Assembly: GCA_018814445.1 (NCBI GenBank)
Contig: JAHIZV010000021.1
Location: forward strand, 1-37,808
DNA length: 37,808 nt
Reading direction: 5' to 3'
From: Verrucomicrobiota bacterium
GTDB lineage: Bacteria > Verrucomicrobiota > Kiritimatiellia > JAHIZV01
The notes beneath the pieces were generated by a model. It did not search any database. It saw only the letters and a list, made by a program, of their open reading frames with translations, and had not been told where the DNA came from. Shown here one piece after another: positions 14,972-22,361 of this stretch (its first letter is position 1; every line of letters begins with the position of its first letter). The translations under genes were made by a program, and so were the position numbers.

Positions 14972-15202
14972 GTGGATAGCGAACTACTTAGCGAGCGCAT
15001 TCAGATCGAGCGCAAGCAATTCTTCTTTGACCTCAAAGAGAATCCGAGAGGTCGATTCCTGAAGATCACCGAAGACGTCGGTGGACGCAGGGATACCATC
15101 ATCATTCCCTCGACGGGGCTCAGCGATTTCAAAGAGACGATCCAGAAGGCCATTGAGGCGGATGTTCAGTTGGGCGAGGTCGTGCTCGAACAGACCGCAT
15201 AG
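14972..15202 (+). CDS. PUR-alpha-type DNA/RNA-binding protein (DUF3276)
   Basis: 76 aa, GTG start with GGGAGGG ten bases upstream. The sequence (ERIQIERKQFFFDLKENPRG, RFLKITEDVGGRRDTIIIPS, LSDFKETIQKAI) is a single PUR repeat, as in Borrelia BpuR and Bacteroidetes DUF3276 proteins. The fold binds single-stranded nucleic acid through the beta-sheet; K/R and aromatic positions (QFFF, GGRRD) are kept. Such proteins usually dimerise. In Borrelia the homologue regulates transcripts, including its own; a similar role here is inference. It stands alone between divergent and convergent neighbours and has a structured leader. Confidence 0.85.
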   Translation: MDSELLSERIQIERKQFFFDLKENPRGRFLKITEDVGGRRDTIIIPSTGLSDFKETIQKAIEADVQLGEVVLEQTA

Positions 15203-15257
15203 CGGTTTATCTACTTCCTCTTTGCGGCTTGGCATCTTCACATGCGGGTAATTCGGC

Positions 15258-16727
15258 TTACGGGGTGGTGAGGAGGCGTTTCATCGCCTCCGCATCCAGA
15301 ACCCCTGAGCCGTAGACGTTGTCCTTTCCTTCATCTCCGGCGTCGGTGAGAGATTTGATCAGGGCGTCGATTGCCTGGGCGCGGGAGGCTTTGGGATTCT
15401 GCGCGAAGTACATCGTGAGAGCGCGGGATACGTAGGCGCTGGAGATGGATGTTCCGGCGTAGGAGCCGGGCGGTCCTTTATGACCAATGGGGAACCAAGC
15501 GTACCCCGGCGCGGTCAGCGCAATGAAATCACCATAGTTCGACTGCTCCCATATCTGCCCGTTCTCGCCGGTAGCTCCGACTGCAAGCACGTCGTCATAA
15601 GCTGACGGATACAGGGGCCGCATCGTCGGCTCGTTGCCCGCCGCGGCGACAACGATGACATCCTTCCCGATGGCGCTTTCTATCGTGTCGGCTAGGAATG
15701 TGCTTTTCGTTTCAGAGCCCCAGCTCATATTCAACACCCGCGCGCCCTGGCTGACGGCGAAGTTGACGCTGCGCATCATCGCGTAATTTGACGCGTAGCC
15801 ATTCTCGTCAAAACTCCGGATAGCGACGACGGGAACAGCCAAAGCCGCGGCCTCGCCCGCGCCGGCCGGCTGCACGACGCCCGCGGCGATCAGCGCCATC
15901 TGCGTTCCATGTCCTGCCGGATCAGAAATCGCGCGATCCGGCGCCAGCGCGTCGTACTGCCCGGCAATCACGCCATCCAGAGCGTCAATCTCGGCGAGTC
16001 CGGAATCGATGACGGCGACAGAAGGCGCGCCATCGATGAGTTTGGGAGACGACATTGTTGAGGGGGCGTCGACGGATATTTCCGTCAAAACGAGGCCGGG
16101 CTGTTCGTACACGTAATTCGGTTCGGCAACGGCAGTGATCGGATCGTTCTTCAGCAATTGAACCGCAGTCGGAACATCGGCGTCCGGGAGCAGGCGGATC
16201 AGGTAGACGTTGGACTCCGGGACGCTTTCGACGGCGATGCCTCCGATGAGTGAAAGAAGAGCTTTGAATTCGGACCGTGTCGTGCCGGCCTTAACGGCCA
16301 CAAGCAGCTCTTCAGCGACATAGGGAGGACCGTTGTTGGTCACTATGTTCAGCACGCCGTCAAACCGGGGCATCGGCCGCATACGTCTTTTCTCGCCGGG
16401 TTTAAACACCTGTATTTCCGAAAGCTTCGGCAGTGTGCCGACGGGGCCCTCAAGGACATCCCAGACAACGACGTATCCGTACGGGTCGAGGAGTGACTCC
16501 AGCGCGTCCTGCACGTCAGCGTTGTACCACGAGTTCGTGATTCGTGAATTGATGTCGGGATCGATCTGGACTGACACGCCGGCGCGAGTGAATTCACGCA
16601 GGACGTCCTGAAGCGTACAACTCTCGGGGACAAGCGTAAGCTCGTCACCATCAAGCCGGACGTATAATGCGAGAGCAAGACCGGCGATGAGGATGACTGA
16701 CAATATGATGACAAGCCGACGGTGCAT
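15258..16727 (-). CDS. Membrane-anchored subtilase (S8) with N-terminal STN domain
   Basis: 489 aa. Residues 5-23 (VIILSVILIAGLALALYVR) form a signal anchor. Residues about 28-95 match the STN domain (LTLVPESCTLQDVLREFTRAG, DVQDALESLLDPYGYVVVW), normally seen in secretins and TonB receptors. An inhibitor-I9-like propeptide follows (about 135-205, ELLVAVKAGTTRSEFKALL, DPITAVAEPNYVYEQPG). The S8 catalytic domain has an intact triad: Asp near 241 (VAVIDSGL), His near 273 (GHGTQMA) and Ser near 427 (GTSISSAYVS), with the oxyanion Asn in VAAAGNE. It acts outside the cytoplasmic membrane, probably in the periplasm. It is divergent from the exported protein at 16841. No clear ribosome-binding site precedes the ATG. 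Confidence 0.88.
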   Translation of the reverse strand: MHRRLVIILSVILIAGLALALYVRLDGDELTLVPESCTLQDVLREFTRAGVSVQIDPDINSRITNSWYNADVQDALESLLDPYGYVVVWDVLEGPVGTLPKLSEIQVFKPGEKRRMRPMPRFDGVLNIVTNNGPPYVAEELLVAVKAGTTRSEFKALLSLIGGIAVESVPESNVYLIRLLPDADVPTAVQLLKNDPITAVAEPNYVYEQPGLVLTEISVDAPSTMSSPKLIDGAPSVAVIDSGLAEIDALDGVIAGQYDALAPDRAISDPAGHGTQMALIAAGVVQPAGAGEAAALAVPVVAIRSFDENGYASNYAMMRSVNFAVSQGARVLNMSWGSETKSTFLADTIESAIGKDVIVVAAAGNEPTMRPLYPSAYDDVLAVGATGENGQIWEQSNYGDFIALTAPGYAWFPIGHKGPPGSYAGTSISSAYVSRALTMYFAQNPKASRAQAIDALIKSLTDAGDEGKDNVYGSGVLDAEAMKRLLTTP

Positions 16728-16738
16728 GACGCTATACT

Positions 16739-16773
16739 AAGGTCCAGGTGCCAAGGCCCAAAGTCCAAAGTCG
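16739..16773. repeat. Heptad tandem repeat (AAAGTCC-type)
   Basis: Five 7-bp units from 16739: AAGGTCC, AGGTGCC, AAGGCCC, AAAGTCC, AAAGTCG. It lies in the divergent promoter gap between the subtilase and the exported protein. Confidence 0.75.
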
Positions 16774-16805
16774 CGAAGGGCCCGCGACATTGGAGGTAGA
16801 ACTTG

Positions 16806-16826
16806 AACCGGGTTGACTACCCGGTT
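16806..16826. promoter_or_regulatory. Perfect 8-bp hairpin in the divergent gap
   Basis: AACCGGGT (16806-16813), loop TGACT, ACCCGGTT (16819-16826). It ends 14 bases before the GTG at 16841, so it could occlude the GGAG ribosome-binding site or be a regulator site. No T-run follows, so it is not an ordinary terminator. Confidence 0.45.
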
Positions 16827-16840
16827 GGCGCGGAGTATGT

Positions 16841-18004
16841 GTGGAATTGGAGATGAAACATATCATCATAATCGGGCTTCTAGTCCTCGCCTTCGCCGCG
16901 TATGGGCAGTCGGAGAAGGAAGGAACGAAGAAGAAGCGTGAGTACTCCTCCCGCATTGAACTGCACAAAGTTGATTTCGGCCTTGGTAATCCCACGGAAG
17001 AGCCAGAGGAACCCGGAAGTGCTGATGAGAAGAAGTTCGATGCACTGCCGGCTCGAAGATCCTCCCCGGCCGAGACTCTCTCGCCCGATTATCTCTACAT
17101 GCAGGACGCTGAGGCCGAGAAGAAGGAAAAGCGGAAGAAGAACTGGATACTTCCTCCGATGTCAGAAGACCTGAAGAAATACTCGCCCAGGGATTCCAAC
17201 GAAGAGAAAGACAAGGACGAGGAAAGCGGCTGGGGTTGGCTGGCGGATGACATCCGTGCGCGACGGGAAAGGCAGCAAGCCGAGTCAAAGGGGGAAGGAG
17301 ACGGAAACGAGGAAGGAACACATTCCGCCGCCGAGAGACCGCGCGAGAGAGAATCGGGCGATGAGCTGATAACCCCGCTCTTTGGCGCGGTGATCGAGTC
17401 GGACGGCACGTTGAAGCCGGTCGATACAGCGCCGGAATCAGCCGCTGGGCAATCGATGGGTTCGTCACGTGTTACAGAGGAGGACGTTAAGGAACTCGAG
17501 CGGAGGCTTCAGGAAGGCGATTATGACAACGTGGCTTCGCGGGCTGACCACAGCGCGGGAAGTTCCGGAGAGGGCAGTGTATGGGCGGCGGATACGAAGG
17601 AATCCGAATACCTTCCCAGAACCGGGGCGCTGTTGTCCCATTCCGGGATATCCGGAGACGACTCGTCCTCGTTCATACCAAAAACTTTTGATCCAGACGC
17701 GACGGCATCGAGAGATGTGGGAGTGAACATCCATCTGAGTCCCACGCCGGCGTTCATAAGAGGCAGCGCGGATAGCTCCGCCGGGTACTCGGGATCATTC
17801 GGGAAAGGGGGGGGCAAGAGCGCTTTTTCGTCCCCCTTCTCTTCGACGCCGGACGTATCGGGTGGAGGATCCCTGGGCGGTCTCGGGACGTTCTCGACCA
17901 TAGGCTCAGGCGGTTCCGCGTCTTCGGGCGCCATGAAGCCGCTGGAGCCGTTCAAACCTATCCAGCCCAGCCAGCCTTTTCAGGATGTTTGGAAGATGCC
18001 CTAA
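16841..18004 (+). CDS. Exported low-complexity protein of unknown function
   Basis: 387 aa from GTG at 16841, with GGAG five bases upstream; ATG at 16853 is an alternative that begins the signal peptide directly (MKHIIIIGLLVLAFAAYG). No lipobox. The mature part has charged stretches (KKEKRKKNW, NEEKDKDEESGW) around residues 30-160, then Ser/Gly-rich segments (GSFGKGGGKSAF, GGGSLGGLGTFSTIGSGGS), and ends in a Pro-rich tail (PLEPFKPIQPSQPFQDVW). It is probably largely disordered. There is no recognisable domain. It is divergent from the subtilase, so it could be a partner or substrate, but this is only positional. Confidence 0.65.
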   Translation: MELEMKHIIIIGLLVLAFAAYGQSEKEGTKKKREYSSRIELHKVDFGLGNPTEEPEEPGSADEKKFDALPARRSSPAETLSPDYLYMQDAEAEKKEKRKKNWILPPMSEDLKKYSPRDSNEEKDKDEESGWGWLADDIRARRERQQAESKGEGDGNEEGTHSAAERPRERESGDELITPLFGAVIESDGTLKPVDTAPESAAGQSMGSSRVTEEDVKELERRLQEGDYDNVASRADHSAGSSGEGSVWAADTKESEYLPRTGALLSHSGISGDDSSSFIPKTFDPDATASRDVGVNIHLSPTPAFIRGSADSSAGYSGSFGKGGGKSAFSSPFSSTPDVSGGGSLGGLGTFSTIGSGGSASSGAMKPLEPFKPIQPSQPFQDVWKMP

Positions 18005-18016
18005 AAGGGGTTCTTA

Positions 18017-18112
18017 GTCCAAATCCAAGGTCCAAAGTGCAAGGTCGGGGGGGGGGGCGATCCAGTCCAATGACAGCAGACTTTGCACCTTGGACCGTGG
18101 ACTTTAGACCAG
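18017..18112. repeat. Heptad repeats forming an imperfect palindrome with an 11-G run
   Basis: AGTCCAA-type units on the left (18017-18045) are mirrored by GACTTTGCACCTTGGACC and GTGGACTTTAGACC on the right (18078-18112). Between them is an uninterrupted run of 11 G at 18047-18057. It separates the exported protein from purB and could act as a terminator-like structure. The G-run is prone to length errors. Confidence 0.65.
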
Positions 18113-18204
18113 AATCTTCATTTCCTGTTTGCCATGCCCCCGTCATTTGTTAGCCTCCGGCATCTGACGCGCGAGAAGGCTCTGTTGTAAAGGGGTGGCA
18201 GGCG

Positions 18205-19500
18205 ATGATTCCGAGATACACGCGCCCTGAAATGGGCAGGATTTGGACAGACGAGAACAGGTTCAGCATCTGGCTGGACATCGAGATTCTGGCCTGTGAG
18301 GCCATGCACAAACGCGGCGAAGTGCCGGCCGCGGATCTCGACCGCATCAAGCGCAAGGCCCGCTTCAGCGTTGACCGTATCAATGAAATCGAAGCGGAAG
18401 TGAGCCATGACGTCATCGCGTTTCTCACTTGCGTCGCGGAGCATGTCGGGAGGTCGTCCCGCTTCATCCACAAAGGGCTCACCAGTTCCGACGTTCTCGA
18501 CACCGCGCTCGCCGTGCAGATGGTGCAAACCGCCGACATTCTGATCGCGGACGTCAAGGCGGTCCGAAAGGCTGCCGCGGCGAAGGCGAAGAAGTACAAG
18601 TTTACGCCGATGATCGGCCGGTCGCACGGAATCCATGCCGAGCCGATCACGTTCGGTCTCAAGATGGCGCTGATGTATGACGAGTTCGGTCGCGCGCTCA
18701 AGCGGCTGGAAGAGGCGCGCGAAATCGTCCGCGTAGGACAGTTGTCCGGCGCAGTCGGCACCCACGCGCATCTGCATCCTTCCGTCGAGAAGTACGTTTG
18801 CTCGAAGTTGAAACTGAAACCTGCGGCCATTTCCACCCAGGTGCTTCAACGGGATCGCCATGCGGAGTTCGTGTCGACTATCGCGCTGGTCGGGGCGTCG
18901 ATCGAGCGGTGGGCTCAGGAATTCCGCCATCTCCAGCGGACGGAAGTGCTCGAAGTCGAAGAGTACTTCGGCAAGGAGCAGAAAGGTTCTTCCGCTATGC
19001 CGCATAAGAAGAATCCCATCACGGGCGAGCGCCTTTCCGGGATGGCTCGCCTGCTCCGCGGCTATGCCGTAACCGCCATGGAGAACGTGGCGCTCTGGCA
19101 CGAGCGCGATATTTCACACTCTTCGGCCGAGCGCGTGATCATGCCGGACGCGACGATCGTCCTCGATTACATGCTCGTGAAGCTTGAAGGACTGGTCAAA
19201 CATCTCCGCGTTTACCCGAAGAACATGAAGCGCAACCTTGATCTCACGCACGGCCTGATTCACTCGCAGCAGGTCCTGATTATGCTGACGGAAAAAGGTG
19301 TGACGCGTGAAGCAGCGTACCGGCTCGTTCAGCGAAACGCGATGAAGTGCTGGGAGACAGGCATACCTCTGAAAGAACTTGTTCTGGCGGACGGCGAATT
19401 GATGAAGAAGGTGAAGCCGGCGGACATCGAGAAGGTTTTTGATCTGAATACGCATTTCCGGGATGTGGACCGGACATTCAGGGGGCTCGGATTAGGGTAA
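18205..19500 (+). CDS. purB: Adenylosuccinate lyase
   Basis: 431 aa, full length. It catalyses two steps of purine synthesis: SAICAR to AICAR plus fumarate, and adenylosuccinate to AMP plus fumarate. The fumarase/aspartase superfamily signature GSSAMPHKKNP lies at about 261-271. Other family marks: YTRPEMGRIW at the start, EVSHDVIAFL, GLTSSDVLDTAL, and the general-base region GRSHGIHAEPITFG with its conserved His. AAAGGGG lies about 10 bases before the ATG. It is the first gene of the purine run; the gap before it ends in the heptad palindrome, so the promoter is probably between 18113 and 18195, though I see no strong consensus boxes. Confidence 0.96.
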   Translation: MIPRYTRPEMGRIWTDENRFSIWLDIEILACEAMHKRGEVPAADLDRIKRKARFSVDRINEIEAEVSHDVIAFLTCVAEHVGRSSRFIHKGLTSSDVLDTALAVQMVQTADILIADVKAVRKAAAAKAKKYKFTPMIGRSHGIHAEPITFGLKMALMYDEFGRALKRLEEAREIVRVGQLSGAVGTHAHLHPSVEKYVCSKLKLKPAAISTQVLQRDRHAEFVSTIALVGASIERWAQEFRHLQRTEVLEVEEYFGKEQKGSSAMPHKKNPITGERLSGMARLLRGYAVTAMENVALWHERDISHSSAERVIMPDATIVLDYMLVKLEGLVKHLRVYPKNMKRNLDLTHGLIHSQQVLIMLTEKGVTREAAYRLVQRNAMKCWETGIPLKELVLADGELMKKVKPADIEKVFDLNTHFRDVDRTFRGLGLG

Positions 19501-19504
19501 TCCC

Positions 19505-19594
19505 GGATGCCGGATGCCGGATGCCGGATGCCGGATGCCGGATGCCGGATGTGGGATGTGGGACTTTGAACTTTGAACGTTAAACTTTGAACTT
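19505..19594. repeat. Heptad tandem repeats filling the purB-purM gap
   Basis: Six perfect GGATGCC units (19505-19546), two GGATGTG units (19547-19560), then units of the ACTTTGA type (19563-19594). Nearly the whole 97-bp gap is built of 7-bp units and leaves no Shine-Dalgarno before purM. Related units occur in at least four other gaps. Confidence 0.9.
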
Positions 19595-19597
19595 CTC

Positions 19598-20632
19598 ATG
19601 ACAAAAAAGAAATCAGCATACGCAGAGGCCGGCGTCGACATCGATATGATGGATAACGCGCTTCGTCGTGCGAAGAAACAGATATTGAGCACGGTCACAA
19701 AGGGTGTGGCAAGTGAGGTCGGTTCGTTCGGCGGGCTGTTTGAAGCCCCGGGCAAGGATGCTCTGCTGGTCAGTAGTATTGACGGCGTCGGCACCAAACT
19801 GAAAGTCGCAAGCATGGCGGGTTGTCATGACACCGTCGGCCAGGATCTGGTGAATCATTGCACGAACGACATTCTCGTGCAGGGCGCGCGTCCGCTCTTC
19901 TTTCTCGACTACATCGGAGCGGCGAAACTCGATCCCGGTATTTTCGGCGACGTGGTCAAGGGGCTGGCGAAAGCGTGCCGCGCGAACGGCTGCGCCCTGC
20001 TCGGCGGTGAAACGGCGGAGATGCCCGGACTCTATCCCGAAGGGGAATACGATCTTGTCGGAACGATCATCGGCGCCGTTGAAAAGAAGAATGTCATCAC
20101 CGGCGACAAGATTCGCAAGGGCGATGTGCTGATCGGCCTTCCCTCCACCGGGCTTCACACGAACGGATTTTCGCTGGCCCGGAAAGTGATTTTCGAGAAG
20201 GCCGGTCTGAATATTGATGATGTCCTGCCCGGCACGAAGAAGACCGTGGCTGACATTCTGCTTGCGGTGCACCGCAGTTATCTCAAGCCCGTCCGGAAGT
20301 TGATGGCGAAGGTGAAGGTTCGCGGCATGGCCCACATCACCGGAGGGGGGCTAGTCGATAATATTCCGAGAATCCTGCCGAAGGGTCTCGGCGTCGGAAT
20401 TGACCGGTCGACATGGAAGACGCCGCCGGTGTTCGACTTCATGCGCGAAGCCGGAAAGATCGACCGCGAAGAGATGTACCGCGTATTCAATATGGGAATC
20501 GGCATGGTCGTGATCGTCCGGGAGAAGGACGCGGCGGATGCCGTGGAGATTCTGAAGAACGCGAAAGCGGGTCCGAAAATCATCGGGCTCGTTGTTGAAG
20601 ATTCAAAAAGAAAAGTCCGTTTTGTGGATTAA
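19598..20632 (+). CDS. purM: Phosphoribosylaminoimidazole (AIR) synthetase
   Basis: 344 aa, full length. It closes FGAM to AIR using ATP, the fifth step of purine synthesis. Visible family motifs: YAEAGVDID at the start, the glycine-rich DGVGTKLKVA segment, NDILVQGARPLFFLDY, GGETAEMPGLY, STGLHTNGFSLAR, and HITGGGLVDNIPRILP. The start is ATG at 19598 after heptad repeats with no Shine-Dalgarno, so efficient translation may depend on other features. Same strand as purB and purH; 19 bp separate its stop from the purH start, consistent with co-transcription. Confidence 0.96.
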   Translation: MTKKKSAYAEAGVDIDMMDNALRRAKKQILSTVTKGVASEVGSFGGLFEAPGKDALLVSSIDGVGTKLKVASMAGCHDTVGQDLVNHCTNDILVQGARPLFFLDYIGAAKLDPGIFGDVVKGLAKACRANGCALLGGETAEMPGLYPEGEYDLVGTIIGAVEKKNVITGDKIRKGDVLIGLPSTGLHTNGFSLARKVIFEKAGLNIDDVLPGTKKTVADILLAVHRSYLKPVRKLMAKVKVRGMAHITGGGLVDNIPRILPKGLGVGIDRSTWKTPPVFDFMREAGKIDREEMYRVFNMGIGMVVIVREKDAADAVEILKNAKAGPKIIGLVVEDSKRKVRFVD

Positions 20633-20651
20633 AGAAAGTTGGAGTGAAGGA

Positions 20652-22283
20652 ATGAAGAAGATCGAACGAGCCCTGATCAGCGTATCCGACAAAACCGGCG
20701 TGATCGATTTCGCCAGAGAACTCAGTGCCCTGGGTGTTGAGCTTCTTTCAACCGGCGGGACCGCTAAGGCCATCCGTGACGCCGGCATCGCGGTAAAGGA
20801 TATATCCGAGTTCACAGGTTTTCCCGAGATGCTAGACGGCCGCGTGAAGACCCTGCATCCCAAAGTGCATGCGGGCCTGCTCTATCTCCGCGGCAACGCG
20901 GAACACGAGGCGACGATGAAGGAACACGACCTTGGTCCTATCGATCTTGTGTGCGTGAACCTCTATCCATTCGAGCAGACCGTTGCGAAGCCGGACGTGA
21001 CGTTTGAAGATGCCATCGAGAACATCGACATCGGCGGGCCGACGATGATTCGTTCCGCCGCGAAGAACATGAAATTCGTCACGGTCGTGACAGATCCCGC
21101 CGACTACGGCCGTGTCATAGCGAGTATCAAGGAGAACGGCGGGGATACGACCGAGGCGTTGAGACTTGAACTCGGCCGCAAAGTCTTCGCACGCGTCGCG
21201 ATGTATAATACCGCGATCGCGGCTTACCTCGCAAAAACCGTTCCTGCCGACGAGGGCGGGGCCGCACCGCTGGTGCTGGCCTACACCAACGGCACAACGC
21301 TGCGCTACGGCGAGAATCCACATCAGAACGCCGTGTTCTACAAGGACGAGTCGGCGACCGAAGCGTGCATCGCTCATACCGAAATCCTGCACGGAAAAGA
21401 GATGTCCTATAACAACTACGTGGACGGCGAGGGCGCTCTTGAGGCGGTGAAAGACCTCTCGGGTGTTCCCGCCTGCGCGATCATCAAGCACACGAACCCT
21501 TGCGGTTACGCGACCGGGGAGACGCTGGCTGAGGCCATTGAAGCGGCATGGGCCGGCGATCCAGTGTCGGCGTTCGGAAGCGTCATCGCGGTGACCGTCC
21601 CGGTTGACCTCGAGGCGGCGCAGTGTTTCAAAGGCCGTTTTGTCGAAGCCCTTATCGCACCCGATTTCGAACCCGAGGCGCTCGAGTTTCTGCGGAAGAA
21701 GAGCAAGGATCTGCGTCTGCTGAAGCTCAAGCATCCGATGGCGCCGGCGGGGAAGGGGATGGCGATCAAGCAGATAAACGGGGGCATGCTCGCGCAGGAC
21801 CGCGATGTGGATTTAATAGCGCATTGGAACTCGCCGACGGAAATACCCTTTCCTGAAGAAAAACGCGGCCTGGCCGAGTTCGGCGTGAAAGCATGCAAGC
21901 ATGTGAAGTCAAATGCGATCATGCTGGTGCATGAGTATAAACCCGGCAGGTACTCCGTTCTTGGCATGGGCGCGGGTCAGCCGAACCGGGTTGATTCCGT
22001 CCGCAAGCTGGCGGTGACGAAGGCGCTCGAGAACATCAAGCTTCTTCACGACGCGGGTTCGGAGAAGTCGTTGGAAGAGCTTGAGAAAGAAGTACTGGGC
22101 AACGCCGTGTTGATCTCCGATGCGTTCTTCCCGTTCCCGGACAACATCCACAACGCGAACGAAGCCGGGATCCGCTTCATCGTGGAGCCGGGCGGATCAA
22201 AGCGTGATGAAGAAGTTATTGCGGCGTGCGATCAATACGGAATAGCGATGGCATTCACCGGAATGCGTCACTTCAAGCACTAG
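20652..22283 (+). CDS. purH: Bifunctional AICAR formyltransferase / IMP cyclohydrolase
   Basis: 543 aa from ATG at 20652, chosen because GGAGTGAAGGA lies just upstream and MKKIERALISVSDKTG is the usual N-terminus; the open frame extends to 20592 but overlaps purM. It performs the last two steps to IMP. The N-terminal cyclohydrolase (MGS-like) domain shows STGGTAKAIRDAG, GRVKTLHPKVHAGLL and NLYPFEQTV. The C-terminal formyltransferase domain shows LRYGENPHQNAVFY, the catalytic IIKHTNPCGYA, SAFGSVIA and SDAFFPFPDNI. Full length, with no missing key residue. Downstream, a 66-bp gap with a TTCGTGTCCAT-type dispersed repeat leads to purSL. Confidence 0.96.
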   Translation: MKKIERALISVSDKTGVIDFARELSALGVELLSTGGTAKAIRDAGIAVKDISEFTGFPEMLDGRVKTLHPKVHAGLLYLRGNAEHEATMKEHDLGPIDLVCVNLYPFEQTVAKPDVTFEDAIENIDIGGPTMIRSAAKNMKFVTVVTDPADYGRVIASIKENGGDTTEALRLELGRKVFARVAMYNTAIAAYLAKTVPADEGGAAPLVLAYTNGTTLRYGENPHQNAVFYKDESATEACIAHTEILHGKEMSYNNYVDGEGALEAVKDLSGVPACAIIKHTNPCGYATGETLAEAIEAAWAGDPVSAFGSVIAVTVPVDLEAAQCFKGRFVEALIAPDFEPEALEFLRKKSKDLRLLKLKHPMAPAGKGMAIKQINGGMLAQDRDVDLIAHWNSPTEIPFPEEKRGLAEFGVKACKHVKSNAIMLVHEYKPGRYSVLGMGAGQPNRVDSVRKLAVTKALENIKLLHDAGSEKSLEELEKEVLGNAVLISDAFFPFPDNIHNANEAGIRFIVEPGGSKRDEEVIAACDQYGIAMAFTGMRHFKH

Positions 22284-22361
22284 GAACCTTCATTAGTTTC
22301 TATTCGTGTCCATCTTGACTCGGCGTAGCTCGTAGAGCGAAAACGGTTCGTGGTTAATAAA

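Noticed and set aside
18118-19101. 327-codon open frame opposite purB
   Set aside because: purB is a certain gene here and the antisense frame shows no family motif.
19505-19560. Possible CRISPR-like array
   Set aside because: Units are 7 bp and contiguous with no spacers, so this is a simple tandem repeat.
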